A stretch of 9,596 nt of DNA from an uncultured Finegoldia sp. (GCF_947252345.1 NZ_CAMXVC010000045.1:1-9596), one strand, 5' to 3'; shown: positions 1-6,840, counted from the first letter of the stretch. Made by a program: numbers and translations. The notes: generated from the letters alone by a model not told the origin.

Positions 1-123
1 GATTCTTACCTAAGATCCTTGTGGGAAGTATATCTCAGTGAAAATAAGTATATTGGAGATCTGAAGTTTGATAAAGTTGTTGATGTAATTATAATTTTAT
101 CAAATAGAATTAATGAGATGTAA
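1..123 (+). CDS. C-terminal end of an unidentified protein (cut by window start)
   Basis: Frame 1 is open from the first base to a TAA at 121-123 and gives 40 residues. It begins DSYLRSLWEVYLSENKYIGD and ends in a hydrophobic/amphipathic segment with VVDVIIILSNRINEM. The codon use looks coding. No motif identifies a family, and the start lies outside the window. The 3' side is followed by about 120 bases with only weak AT-rich inverted repeats before the next promoter, so it appears to end a separate transcription unit. No function can be assigned. Confidence 0.6.
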   Translation, partial: DSYLRSLWEVYLSENKYIGDLKFDKVVDVIIILSNRINEM

Positions 124-244
124 TTTAAAAGACACTGTCTGGAATATTGCGGATAAGAGAAATTAACTAAAAGAGAAGTTAAATTAATCTAATTCTTTTT
201 ACTTTTTGATTAGAGCATTTAAACCTATATCAATTTTATGTCAA

Positions 245-274
245 TTGCTCAGCATAAGTAGATAAAAATATAAT
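245..274 (+). promoter_or_regulatory. Predicted sigma-A type promoter for the GIY-YIG gene
   Basis: TTGCTC at 245-250 resembles a -35 box. It is separated by 18 bases from a perfect TATAAT at 269-274. Transcription would start near 281, just before the GGAG ribosome binding site at 285-288, giving a very short leader. The -10 box is exact, but AT-rich DNA produces such matches by chance. Confidence 0.5.
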
Positions 275-299
275 TTAAATTTATGGAGAAAAGTTTAAT

Positions 300-323
300 A
301 TGAGAAATATAGAAAAAAATTGA
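300..323 (+). other. Seven-codon mini-ORF ending one base before the GIY-YIG start
   Basis: ATG at 300-302 is preceded by GGAG at 285-288 (11-base gap), the only good ribosome binding site here. It reads MRNIEKN and stops at TGA 321-323. The ATG of the nuclease-like gene follows at 325, which lacks its own binding site. The mini-ORF crosses a run of seven A (313-319). With six A the frame would run straight into the downstream gene as MRNIEKIEMAKRKD. It could therefore be a coupling leader, a poly-A slippage switch, or a true start damaged by a one-base indel. Confidence 0.5.
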
Positions 324-324
324 G

Positions 325-759
325 ATGGCAAAAAGAAAGGATATAATTTTCTCGCCAGAACTAGCAAGTGATAAAAATTTAGTTGGAGTATACAAAATAT
401 TTGCTATAAGAGATGAAATTAAAACATGTTTATATATTGGGAAATCTACAAACATCTCGTATAGACTACTTGGTTCAGGAGGCAGTCATATCTATATGTA
501 CTTAAATAATAATTTTTCCAAATTAGTTCAATTCATAATAGATAAATATATTAATCAGGGATATATAATTCAAATAGAAATAATGCCAGTCGAATATCAC
601 GATGAGTTTTTTTCAAGAGCGTCACATGGGCTAGCATTGGTAGAAATTAGAGAAATAGTTAAATATCAAAAATTAGGACAATCCCTTGAACAAATGCCGG
701 AAGGTGTTGGTATGAATAAAGAAAAATTTTGGCAGGAAAATTATAAAATAGAAAATTAA
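325..759 (+). CDS. Small stand-alone GIY-YIG nuclease-fold protein
   Basis: This 144-residue protein carries a GIY-YIG domain near its N-terminus. GVY is at 21-23 and YIG at 37-39, with Lys40, a helix Arg at 47 (ISYRL), His55, and a candidate metal-binding Glu107 in LVEIRE. These match the known layout of two Tyr, an Arg and a Glu in this fold, which cleaves DNA in UvrC, homing endonucleases and some restriction enzymes. There is no zinc finger, helix-hairpin-helix or methylase partner, so the protein is essentially the fold alone with an Arg/Lys/Glu-rich tail. An in-frame TAG at 310-312 limits the start to ATG 325 (or ATT 319). ATG 325 has no clear ribosome binding site and probably depends on the upstream mini-ORF. 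The next gene is 189 bases away, so it seems to be transcribed alone. Whether it cuts DNA or only binds it is unknown. Confidence 0.72.
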   Translation: MAKRKDIIFSPELASDKNLVGVYKIFAIRDEIKTCLYIGKSTNISYRLLGSGGSHIYMYLNNNFSKLVQFIIDKYINQGYIIQIEIMPVEYHDEFFSRASHGLALVEIREIVKYQKLGQSLEQMPEGVGMNKEKFWQENYKIEN

Positions 760-948
760 ATTAAAAAATCAATTTTATGAACTTGCATCTCAATATTAGT
801 AATTATTTAAAGATAGATACTGAATTATTTTAATAACTTAAATTAGATTAAGCGTGTAAATTATTAAGAATTTGTTGAATATAGAAGAGTGTATTGTTTG
901 TAGAAAGTATAAAATTCAAAGCAAAAACAGTATAAGGAGTTAAAAATA

Positions 949-1407
949 ATGGATTTTTCTATATATGAATTTCCATTTGGGTTTCTAAAAACTGAATATG
1001 AGGGAGATATTTTAATCTCACTTAAAAAAATTGACAAAACAAGCGGCTATGGGAAAAAGACGGAATTTACCGACTTGGTATATAATGAGGTTATGGAATA
1101 CCTTAATAGTAAGAGAAAAACATTCGATATCAAGTATGAGATAAATGGAACAGAATTCCAAAAGAAAGTATGGGAAGAATTAACGCATATCCCTTATGGT
1201 GAAACAAGCACATATAAAAAAATAGCAGTTGCAGTAGGAAATCCAAAAGCAAGTCGTGCAGTAGGAATGGCAAACAATAAAAATCCAATTTCAATTGTTG
1301 TACCTTGTCACAGGGTCATCGGCTTGGATGGGAAATTGGTAGGTTATGCAGGCGGTCTAGATATGAAAAAAGCTTTACTAGATTTGGAACTGAGAAACAA
1401 GCACTGA
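949..1407 (+). CDS. ogt: Methylated-DNA-[protein]-cysteine S-methyltransferase
   Basis: This suicide repair protein moves the alkyl group from O6-alkylguanine (or O4-alkylthymine) in DNA onto its own cysteine. The active site is PCHRV at 119-123, with acceptor Cys120. The DNA-binding block runs from GTEFQKKVW (67-75) through IPYGETSTYK (81-90) and includes the conserved Tyr89. The arginine finger is Arg103 in SRAVGMANN, and the C-terminal GYAGGLDMKKALLDLE helix is present. At 152 residues it has the usual length of the single-domain Ogt/YqxH-type proteins and no Ada-type N-terminal sensor domain. The start is supported by AAGGAG at 934-939, nine bases upstream. It is separated from its neighbours by 189 and 286 bases, so it is probably monocistronic. 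The gene looks intact. The choice of symbol ogt over an adaB-type name is by convention. Confidence 0.95.
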   Translation: MDFSIYEFPFGFLKTEYEGDILISLKKIDKTSGYGKKTEFTDLVYNEVMEYLNSKRKTFDIKYEINGTEFQKKVWEELTHIPYGETSTYKKIAVAVGNPKASRAVGMANNKNPISIVVPCHRVIGLDGKLVGYAGGLDMKKALLDLELRNKH

Positions 1408-1693
1408 AAAACAGTACTCTGAAACTATAAGTAGAATCAGTAAAGGGCATTCAAAGAGTACCAAATTGCCCAGAAGAGAAAGAAAAAGCAATATAAGATG
1501 GTTTAGAGCATTTTGGAATGATTTAAATAATATCTAAGATTGATAATTTTAAAATTAAGATATTAAAAGCTAATGAAGCCTTGCAAGAAAAGACAGATTA
1601 GGATAGTGAAATAAACAAGGCTATGATAATTGACAAATTGCATATAAAATTATAGAACAAAAATCATAAGATCAAATAACAAAGGAGCCTAAC
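1408..1693 (+). other. Decayed spacer with traces of a former reading frame
   Basis: No intact gene fits here. From about 1536 to 1654 one frame reads coding-like text with a single internal TAG (1600-1602): ILKANEALQEKTD, then DSEINKAMIIDKLHIKL and a stop. Another frame near 1468-1530 is Arg/Lys/Trp-rich. This looks like the remnant of a lost gene, too short to identify. The last part holds the helicase promoter candidate and its ribosome binding site. Confidence 0.35.
1630..1656 (+). promoter_or_regulatory. Possible promoter for the helicase gene
   Basis: A perfect TTGACA at 1630-1635 is followed, after 15 bases, by TATAGA at 1651-1656. The spacing is shorter than the usual 17. A 17-base reading gives the poorer TAGAAC. 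It lies 38 bases upstream of the helicase start, whose ribosome binding site is AAAGGAG at 1681-1687. Confidence 0.35.
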
Positions 1694-4600
1694 ATGAATC
1701 AAAAAGAAAAAATACTAGAATCATGGATTATGGTGGAGCATTTATCGGAGGGAGATATTAATTTAAGTGACAAGAATATTTTAACTTTTCAAGATCTTAA
1801 AGATTATAATTTCTATGATGTATTTAAGAAAAAGATCAAATATCTTAATTTAAATACATACCAAAAAGGTGGGATAGTTGTATATTTTGATATTTTCAAA
1901 TTTACAGAAGTAATTGAATTTTTGAGAGATAAATTCAATCTTCCAGTATCCAATCAAGAAATCACTTTAGGAAACAAATTTTCATTTACACTGTATTTCA
2001 ATAAGGATTTGCAGATAAATAATGATATGACTTTTTTAACAGAAAGCTTTTATATTAGAAACTTTCATAAAATTCCTTCGGAAAAAGAGTTTAGGGAATA
2101 TGAAGAAGATTTCAAAAAGAAAATTCAAGAAGTATTTGAATGTCCAGAGAATAAATCTTATAAAGATTGGTTCAATAAGGCTATACTGGGCATTTTAAAA
2201 ACCAATAAAATAGATATTGATAATTGTAGAATGAAGCCTTTGAAAAATTTGGAGAACGATGCAATTAATCTACATTCATTTTTCATTAATGATTTGCAAA
2301 AGGCGAAATCTGTTCATTCGAAAAACTTGAATGATTATTTGCGTGGGAATTTTTCAAATAGAAAAGACTTAGATAGTAGAATCACTTCTCCTAAGTTTAA
2401 TAAATATATTTTTACAGAGATTTTACAGCCAAACAACTATCCTTTGTCTAGATTTCCGAGTAATATACAATATGCACCATCTTTTATGCAACAAGTCGCA
2501 ATCAATTTGTCGTTAGGATATGATTCTAATAATATGAGAAGTGTAAATGGACCTCCAGGAACAGGGAAAACAACACTTTTGAGAGACATTTTTGCACAAT
2601 TATTAGTAGATCAATCCTATGAAATCACAAAACTAAAAAACAAAAAAATTACGGGAAATGACGAGACTGTTTATTGGGAAAACGGATCACACAAAGCTTC
2701 AATTGGTATACTTCCAGCAAAAATAGCAGAAAATGGGATTATTGTTGCAAGTTCTAATAATGGAGCTGTAAAAAACATTGTAGATGAACTCCCACTGATA
2801 TCCAAAATCGACAATTCATTGGTAGATGAAATAAAAAGAGTAGATTATTTTAAAGACATTTCTAATTCTAAACTTTCAACAGAATGGGTAGAAGAAAATG
2901 GAAAATATATAGAGAAATTAGAAGCCGAGAAACAATTAGATGAAAAATTCTGGGGATTGTTTTCTCTTGAAGGTGGAAGAAAAGAAAACATGCAGTACAT
3001 AATTACTGCATTAAAATATGTGGTTGATGATTTAAAAAACAATTATATTTCTGATAATAATGTCTATAGTGAATTTGAGAAAAAATATAATGAAGCATTA
3101 TCTTATAGAAATAAGAGACAAGAGATATCGGATAAATACTTCTCTTTAGAAAAATTTGAATACGAATTATTAAACAAAAAATCAAAATTCAGTAAAAATG
3201 TAAAATTCAGAGAAAGCGAGTTCAGTAATTTAAAAAATAATGTTAATTTGAAATTAGAAGAATTATATTTGAACAAAAGTAATTTGAATCAAAAAGTAAA
3301 TGAATTGAAAAACGATTCGTCAAATATAAGTGAAAATAAAAAAATGATTGAAAATAGCATTGATGTCCTCAAATTACAAAAGCCAGGATTTTTCCAATTC
3401 AGTAGGAAAAAAACATATAATGAGCAGATGAGGAAATACTCTGACGATTTAATAAAAATATTAGACCAAGAAAAAACGACAAAATTAAAGATAGATGCTT
3501 TTATAAAAGATTTAAAACATATCGAAGATCAAATTTCTTATGGAAATAAGCTTATCGAAGATAAAAATTCAGAGATTGTTCAAGCGATTCAAAATGAGGA
3601 TGAAGAGATCAAAAAACTAGAAGCAAAAATAAGAGATATGAAATCTGTATTAGTAAATACAGATGTTAATGTGTTAGATTTTTCATTGCCATATGATGAT
3701 TTGCAAATGAGTAATCCTTGGTTTGATGAAGAGTATCGTAGAATTCAGTCTGAACTATTCATAGTTGCACTGAAAGTTCGCAAACAATTCTTATATGAAA
3801 ATATAAAAAATATTGAAGCTGCAACTAGAATATGGAACAAACAACAAAATTACTTGGATAAAAATATTATTATACAAGAAGCGTGGAATTGGATTAACAT
3901 GACAGTTCCAGTTATAAGTTCCACATTTGCAAGTATGGGAAGGATGTTTTCAAATATTCAAGCAAATTCTTTGGGACATTTATTCATTGATGAAGCAGGA
4001 CAAGCTTTGCCTCAAGCAAGCGTTGGAGCGATTTTTAGATGTAAGCATGTTATGGCAGTTGGAGATCCAGCCCAAATCAAACCAGTTTTAACATTAGACT
4101 CATATATACTTAGTTTATTGGGACAAAATTATGGAGTTGGACAAGCTTATCTATCAGAAGATGCATCTACTCAAACTTTGATTGACAGTGCTAGTCAATA
4201 TGGATTTTACAAAGGTATCAACAATCTTGAAGATTGGATAGGAATTCCTTTATGGGTACACAGACGTTGCAAGTATCCAATGTTCAACATATCAAATGAA
4301 ATCTCTTATGGTGGTAACATGGTTCAAGGAAATAAATCAGACGGAAAAGCAGAATGGTATGATGTTGGAGGATCTGCGGATAATAAGTATGTAAAAGAAC
4401 AGGGTGAATTATTGGTAGAAAAAATCAAGAAATTAGCAGAAACCAATAAAGACATTCTAGATAAAACTAAGAAAGACCAAGTCTATGTAATATCGCCGTT
4501 TAAAAATGTTGCATATAATTTATCCAGAAAACTTGCAACAGATCTCAACTTTACAAGATATGACAGTAAACACAGTCCGACAAATGTAGGAACAGTACAC

Positions 4601-4846
4601 ACATTCCAAGGAAAAGAAGCACCAATAGTATTCTTGGTTTTAGGAGCAGATGAAAAAAGTAAGGGAGCTGCAAACTGGGCAATGGGATCTGAAAATCCAA
4701 ACATAATGAATGTATCAGCAACTAGAGCAAAAAAAGAATTTTATATAATTGGAGATAAAAAGCTGTACTCAAACTTGTGTAGTGATGTTATAGATAAAAC
4801 GATAAACGAAATTAGAAAATTTAATTCAAAACCCCCAAAAAGCTAA
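1694..4846 (+). CDS. Superfamily 1 (UPF1/DNA2-like) helicase with coiled-coil insertion
   Basis: This 1050-residue ATP-dependent nucleic-acid helicase or translocase has its motifs in SF1 order: Q-motif Gln266/267, Walker A GPPGTGKTT (286-294), motif Ia in IIVASSNNGAVKNI (about 349-362), and motif II DEAG (766-769). Motif III is GDPAQIKP (790-797) and a motif IV-like VISPF lies at 932-936. Motif V is GTVHTFQGKEAP (966-977) and motif VI SATRAKKEF has Arg1011. The DEAG box and GTVHTFQG place it with the AAA_11/AAA_12 UPF1/DNA2 group rather than UvrD. Residues 1-260 match nothing I recognise. Residues about 460-655, between motifs Ia and II, are a Lys/Glu/Asn-rich predicted coiled coil. No nuclease domain is visible. 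AAAGGAG lies six bases upstream of the ATG, and a strong terminator follows, so it is a single-gene unit. The role could be repair, RNA handling or phage defence. The helicase call is firm, the pathway is unknown. Confidence 0.9.
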   Translation: MNQKEKILESWIMVEHLSEGDINLSDKNILTFQDLKDYNFYDVFKKKIKYLNLNTYQKGGIVVYFDIFKFTEVIEFLRDKFNLPVSNQEITLGNKFSFTLYFNKDLQINNDMTFLTESFYIRNFHKIPSEKEFREYEEDFKKKIQEVFECPENKSYKDWFNKAILGILKTNKIDIDNCRMKPLKNLENDAINLHSFFINDLQKAKSVHSKNLNDYLRGNFSNRKDLDSRITSPKFNKYIFTEILQPNNYPLSRFPSNIQYAPSFMQQVAINLSLGYDSNNMRSVNGPPGTGKTTLLRDIFAQLLVDQSYEITKLKNKKITGNDETVYWENGSHKASIGILPAKIAENGIIVASSNNGAVKNIVDELPLISKIDNSLVDEIKRVDYFKDISNSKLSTEWVEENGKYIEKLEAEKQLDEKFWGLFSLEGGRKENMQYIITALKYVVDDLKNNYISDNNVYSEFEKKYNEALSYRNKRQEISDKYFSLEKFEYELLNKKSKFSKNVKFRESEFSNLKNNVNLKLEELYLNKSNLNQKVNELKNDSSNISENKKMIENSIDVLKLQKPGFFQFSRKKTYNEQMRKYSDDLIKILDQEKTTKLKIDAFIKDLKHIEDQISYGNKLIEDKNSEIVQAIQNEDEEIKKLEAKIRDMKSVLVNTDVNVLDFSLPYDDLQMSNPWFDEEYRRIQSELFIVALKVRKQFLYENIKNIEAATRIWNKQQNYLDKNIIIQEAWNWINMTVPVISSTFASMGRMFSNIQANSLGHLFIDEAGQALPQASVGAIFRCKHVMAVGDPAQIKPVLTLDSYILSLLGQNYGVGQAYLSEDASTQTLIDSASQYGFYKGINNLEDWIGIPLWVHRRCKYPMFNISNEISYGGNMVQGNKSDGKAEWYDVGGSADNKYVKEQGELLVEKIKKLAETNKDILDKTKKDQVYVISPFKNVAYNLSRKLATDLNFTRYDSKHSPTNVGTVHTFQGKEAPIVFLVLGADEKSKGAANWAMGSENPNIMNVSATRAKKEFYIIGDKKLYSNLCSDVIDKTINEIRKFNSKPPKS

Positions 4847-4854
4847 CATAAGAC

Positions 4855-4895
4855 AAATCTCCCGAAACAATCGGGAGATTTTGCTTGTTTTACTT
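4855..4895 (+). terminator. Strong intrinsic terminator after the helicase gene
   Basis: A perfect 11-bp stem, AAATCTCCCGA (4855-4865) with TCGGGAGATTT (4871-4881), encloses a five-base loop AACAA and is followed by a T-rich tract through about 4895. It starts nine bases after the helicase stop. On the other strand the stem is followed by TTTGTCTT, so it may also serve the minus-strand gene fragment that converges on it. Confidence 0.9.
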
Positions 4896-4921
4896 TTAAA
4901 TTTTATAATCTTTGCGAAGTC

Positions 4922-5122
4922 TTAGTATTTGACAAGCATACCGTTTCTGTATTTGACGAGAGTATCGTAGTTGTTCCCGATGCCTGCTGGCTTGTGTTCT
5001 ATTCTTTCATGGACTACGTTGACTGTTTTCTTTTTGATTTCAGCTGTGAATTTGGTCCATGAAGCGGCTTCTTCTAGCCAAGTTTCCATGGAAGGACCGA
5101 CGTAATCGAGAAAACTTGTATT
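4922..5122 (-). pseudogene. C-terminal fragment of an unidentified minus-strand gene
   Basis: Read on the minus strand, a coherent frame ends at a TAA (4922-4924 on the plus strand). It contains DYVGPSMETWLEEAASW, KFTAEIKKKTVNVVHERIEH, KPAGIGNNYDTLVKYRNGML and the terminal VKY. Its base composition is richer in G+C than its surroundings and the text has a normal amino-acid mix, so it is real coding sequence, about 60 residues long. It has no start: the frame runs into the IS3 remnant around 5107-5127 and hits a stop at 5129-5131. The gene was evidently cut by the insertion or by a later deletion. I do not recognise the family. The fragment converges on the helicase terminator, which suggests the stop codon is the native gene end. 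Confidence 0.65.
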
Positions 5123-5127
5123 GCTAC

Positions 5128-5408
5128 ATTAAATTGAGAAAGCACTATGAAGAAGATTTTAAAAAGCATATAGCAGAAATCTTTAATTAAGAAAACTACA
5201 CATATAGAAAATTGGGAGAAGAGTACAAGATAGCACCTTCAACAATAAGAGGCTGGGCTAATAGGTACAACAAGTCAAAGTCTTTTGACATTGATGATAA
5301 AAGAACTGAAGAAGAAAAAGAATTAATTAAACTAAGAAAAAAAGTAAGGCGCTTAAAATGGAGAATGACATTTTAAAGGAAGCAGCACTACTTCTAGGCG
5401 AGAAGTAA
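5128..5408 (+). pseudogene. IS3-family transposase OrfA, broken
   Basis: The frame begins with ATT AAA TTG AGA AAG, where a start ATG is expected, so the initiation codon seems mutated. It continues RKHYEEDFKKHIAEIFN, then has a TAA at 5188-5190 in place of an expected Gln codon. It resumes ENYTYRKLGEEYKIAPSTIR and GWANRYNKSKSF, a helix-turn-helix typical of IS3/IS150-group OrfA. At 5355-5358 one base is missing from an A run. After the shift the frame reads KMENDILKEAALLLGEK and stops at 5406-5408. The tail is the standard OrfA leucine-rich dimerisation end. At least three lesions are present, so it cannot make a functional product. Confidence 0.88.
5372..5407 (+). promoter_or_regulatory. 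Relic -1 programmed frameshift site of the IS3 element
   Basis: In the OrfA frame the heptamer T TTA AAG (5372-5378) fits the X XXY YYZ rule for tandem -1 slippage. Ten bases downstream lies a perfect 7-bp stem, TACTTCT (5389-5395) with AGAAGTA (5401-5407), around the loop AGGCG. Slipping back one base joins OrfA to an open frame reading REVKLIIANMDKYS into OrfB. This is the known way IS3 elements make the OrfAB transposase. The signal is intact although the element is dead. Confidence 0.75.
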
Positions 5409-5425
5409 AACTCATTATCGCAAAT

Positions 5426-6261
5426 ATGGATAAATACAGTATTAGTGCAATGTGTAGGTTTTTGGGAAATTCAAGAAGCTTACTATACTATCATATAAAC
5501 AAAGAAGAATCAAAAGATAGCCTAAAAACTGAAGAGCTTTTAGAAAAAACAATTAAAGAAATATTTAGAAAAATCAAAAATGCGTATGGATCAAGAAAAA
5601 TCAAAGTAGAACTACAAGAAAAAGGCATAATAACATCAAGAAGAAAAACATGTAAAATAAGGCGAAAACATGCCCTAATACCAAGTTACACTGTCAAACA
5701 ATACAAGGTAGAAAAAAATACTTATAACAACAAGGCAGTAAAAAGCAAAATAGCTAGACACTTTGATGATAGATCATCTTTAGAAGCCTGTATAAGCGAT
5801 TTAAACTAAGTTAAAGTAGGAAATGATTGGAACTACATTTGTTCAATAATAGATTTACATAACAGAGAAGTAATAGAATCCTCAGAAGAAAAAAAGAAAA
5901 GCACTAAGCTAGTAAAAGAAGCGATTTATTCAATAAAGTATCCAATAAATAGAATAAAAATATTTCATACAGATAGAGGACGAGAATTCGATAACAAAAG
6001 TATAGATAGAATACTAGACATATTTGGGATTGAAAGATCGTTAAGTGAAAAAGGTAGTCCTTATGATAACGCAGTCGCTAAAGCGTTTAACAAGGTATTA
6101 AAAACAGAGTTCATATACAAGAATAAATTTAAAAATTCAAACCAGCAATATTAGAACTATCAGAATATATTTATTGGTACAATAACTTAAGAATCCATGG
6201 GTCTTTAGAGTACTTATCACCAGTTGAATATAGGCACAGAAGATTAGCTAATGTATATTAG
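5426..6261 (+). pseudogene. IS3-family transposase OrfB (DDE integrase), broken
   Basis: The N-terminal part (127 codons from ATG 5426) has the HTH_21-like MDKYSISAMCRFLGNSRSLL and AYGSRKIKVELQEKG. The first catalytic Asp (codon 5798-5800) stands in ISDL. A TAA at 5807-5809 replaces the expected Tyr of DLTYV. The same frame then continues VGNDWNYICSIIDLHNREVI. The second Asp is in FHTDRGREF (5972-5974). Exactly 36 codons later, at 6080-6082, where the catalytic Glu of D(35)E should be, there is AAA (Lys). A missing T near 6136 shifts the frame, after which PAILELSEYIYWYNNLRIHG and LEYLSPVEYRHRRLANVY give the normal C-terminus. A stop, a frameshift and a lost catalytic residue leave no active enzyme. 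Confidence 0.9.
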
Positions 6262-6318
6262 TTAGTTTTAGTTTAATATGTTCGATTTCAAATTGTACAA
6301 ATAAGTGTTGATAATCCA

Positions 6319-6711
6319 AGACTACTTTTAAGTGACATGAATATGCTCGTTTTTGATGAGCCGACCGACTAACTTTTTAGACATTGCATTTTTAGAAGCG
6401 CTAGAAACATTAATGAAAAGTTATAATGCAATGATTCTATTTGTTACTCACGATCGAATGTTAGTAAAAAATATAGCTACAAAAATATTGATATAAAAAA
6501 TGGTAAGATAATAGTATTAGATGGACCATACTAGGCATATAAAGAGTGGTTAGATAATAAAACAAAGTCTAACAATAATGACCAACTTTTACTAATTGAA
6601 ACTAAAATATATGACGTACTGGGCAGATTGACCTTGGAACCTTCGCAAGAGTTAGATGATGAATTTCAAAGCTTATTGAAAAAAAAGAAAGAACTGACTA
6701 GAGGGAAATAA
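6319..6711 (+). pseudogene. C-terminal fragment of an ABC-F ribosomal-protection ATPase
   Basis: The fragment holds the end of the second ATPase domain. It includes LLLSDMNMLVFDEPT (Walker B), NFLDIAFLEALETLMKSYN, AMILFVTHDRMLVKNIATKI (switch His in THDR) and DIKNGKIIVLDGPY, then the Lys-rich tail IETKIYDVLGRLTLEPSQE with LLKKKKEL. ABC-F proteins of the Lsa/Vga/Msr type dislodge antibiotics from the ribosome. This tail fits that class, but the substrate cannot be told. The gene is dead: its 5' three quarters are missing at the IS junction. A tandem CGAC duplication (6362-6369) shifts the frame inside DEPTN, a G is missing near 6490 (TTGAT for TTGGAT), and a TAG stands at 6532-6534 for the expected Gln in YQAY. 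Confidence 0.82.
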
Positions 6712-6783
6712 AGCAAATCTATTGATATGTTCCTACAAACAACGCACGTGGAAAGTATCGTATTGATGTCACGTGTAGATTAG
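6712..6783 (+). pseudogene. 3' end of a rum/RlmD-family rRNA uracil-5-methyltransferase
   Basis: Directly after the ABC-F stop the frame reads SKSIDMFLQTTHVESIVLMS and RVD, ending in TAG 6781-6783. The pattern vDMFPqT-HVEsvvLmSR is the conserved C-terminus of the RlmD/RlmCD/TrmA m5U methyltransferases. Here the usual Pro is Leu. Only about 23 residues remain, with no SAM-binding or PCxxC parts. The rum 3' end is a known attachment site of serine-recombinase conjugative elements, so this may be an att scar rather than a decayed gene. It shares TCGTATTGATGTCA (6758-6771) with a second such tail at 8731-8744. Confidence 0.7.
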
Positions 6784-6840
6784 GTGGGTGCAAATTTGCC
6801 TTTGCATAGCAAGGCTTAGTGAGTGCTATCGTTAAAAGGT

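Larger units (their letters stand above)
5128..6318 (+). mobile_element. Dead IS3-family insertion sequence (approximate ends)
   Basis: Two consecutive frames encode an IS3-type OrfA (helix-turn-helix plus leucine-zipper-like segment) and OrfB (DDE integrase core). A frameshift signal lies between them. Both are ruined by stops, single-base deletions and loss of the catalytic Glu. On the right the element probably ends near TGTTGATAATCCA (6306-6318), which closes with the CA typical of the family. Beyond it the sequence at once becomes an ABC-F gene. On the left there is almost no room between the OrfA start region and the minus-strand gene fragment, so the left terminal repeat seems lost. 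No target duplication could be found, as expected if one end was deleted. Ends are estimates, good to about 20 bases. Confidence 0.85.

Noticed and set aside
161..214. Short inverted repeats (TTAACT/AGTTAA and TCTAAT/ATTAGA) after the first gene fragment
   Set aside because: They are only six AT-rich base pairs each, too weak to call terminators or operators.
229..779. 12-bp direct repeat ATCAATTTTATG at 229-240 and 768-779 flanking the GIY-YIG gene
   Set aside because: The repeat is almost all A/T, and such matches are expected by chance in this DNA. There are no inverted terminal repeats or other sign of an element boundary.
2845..3185. Minus-strand open frames inside the helicase gene
   Set aside because: They lie opposite a well-supported helicase frame, are Phe/Ser/Tyr-rich as expected for antisense of Lys/Glu codons, and lack ribosome binding sites.
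325..4846. GIY-YIG protein, alkyltransferase and helicase as one defence operon
   Set aside because: The genes are separated by 189 and 286 bases with their own ribosome binding sites and probable promoters, and the alkyltransferase is a common housekeeping repair gene. Proximity alone does not support a system.
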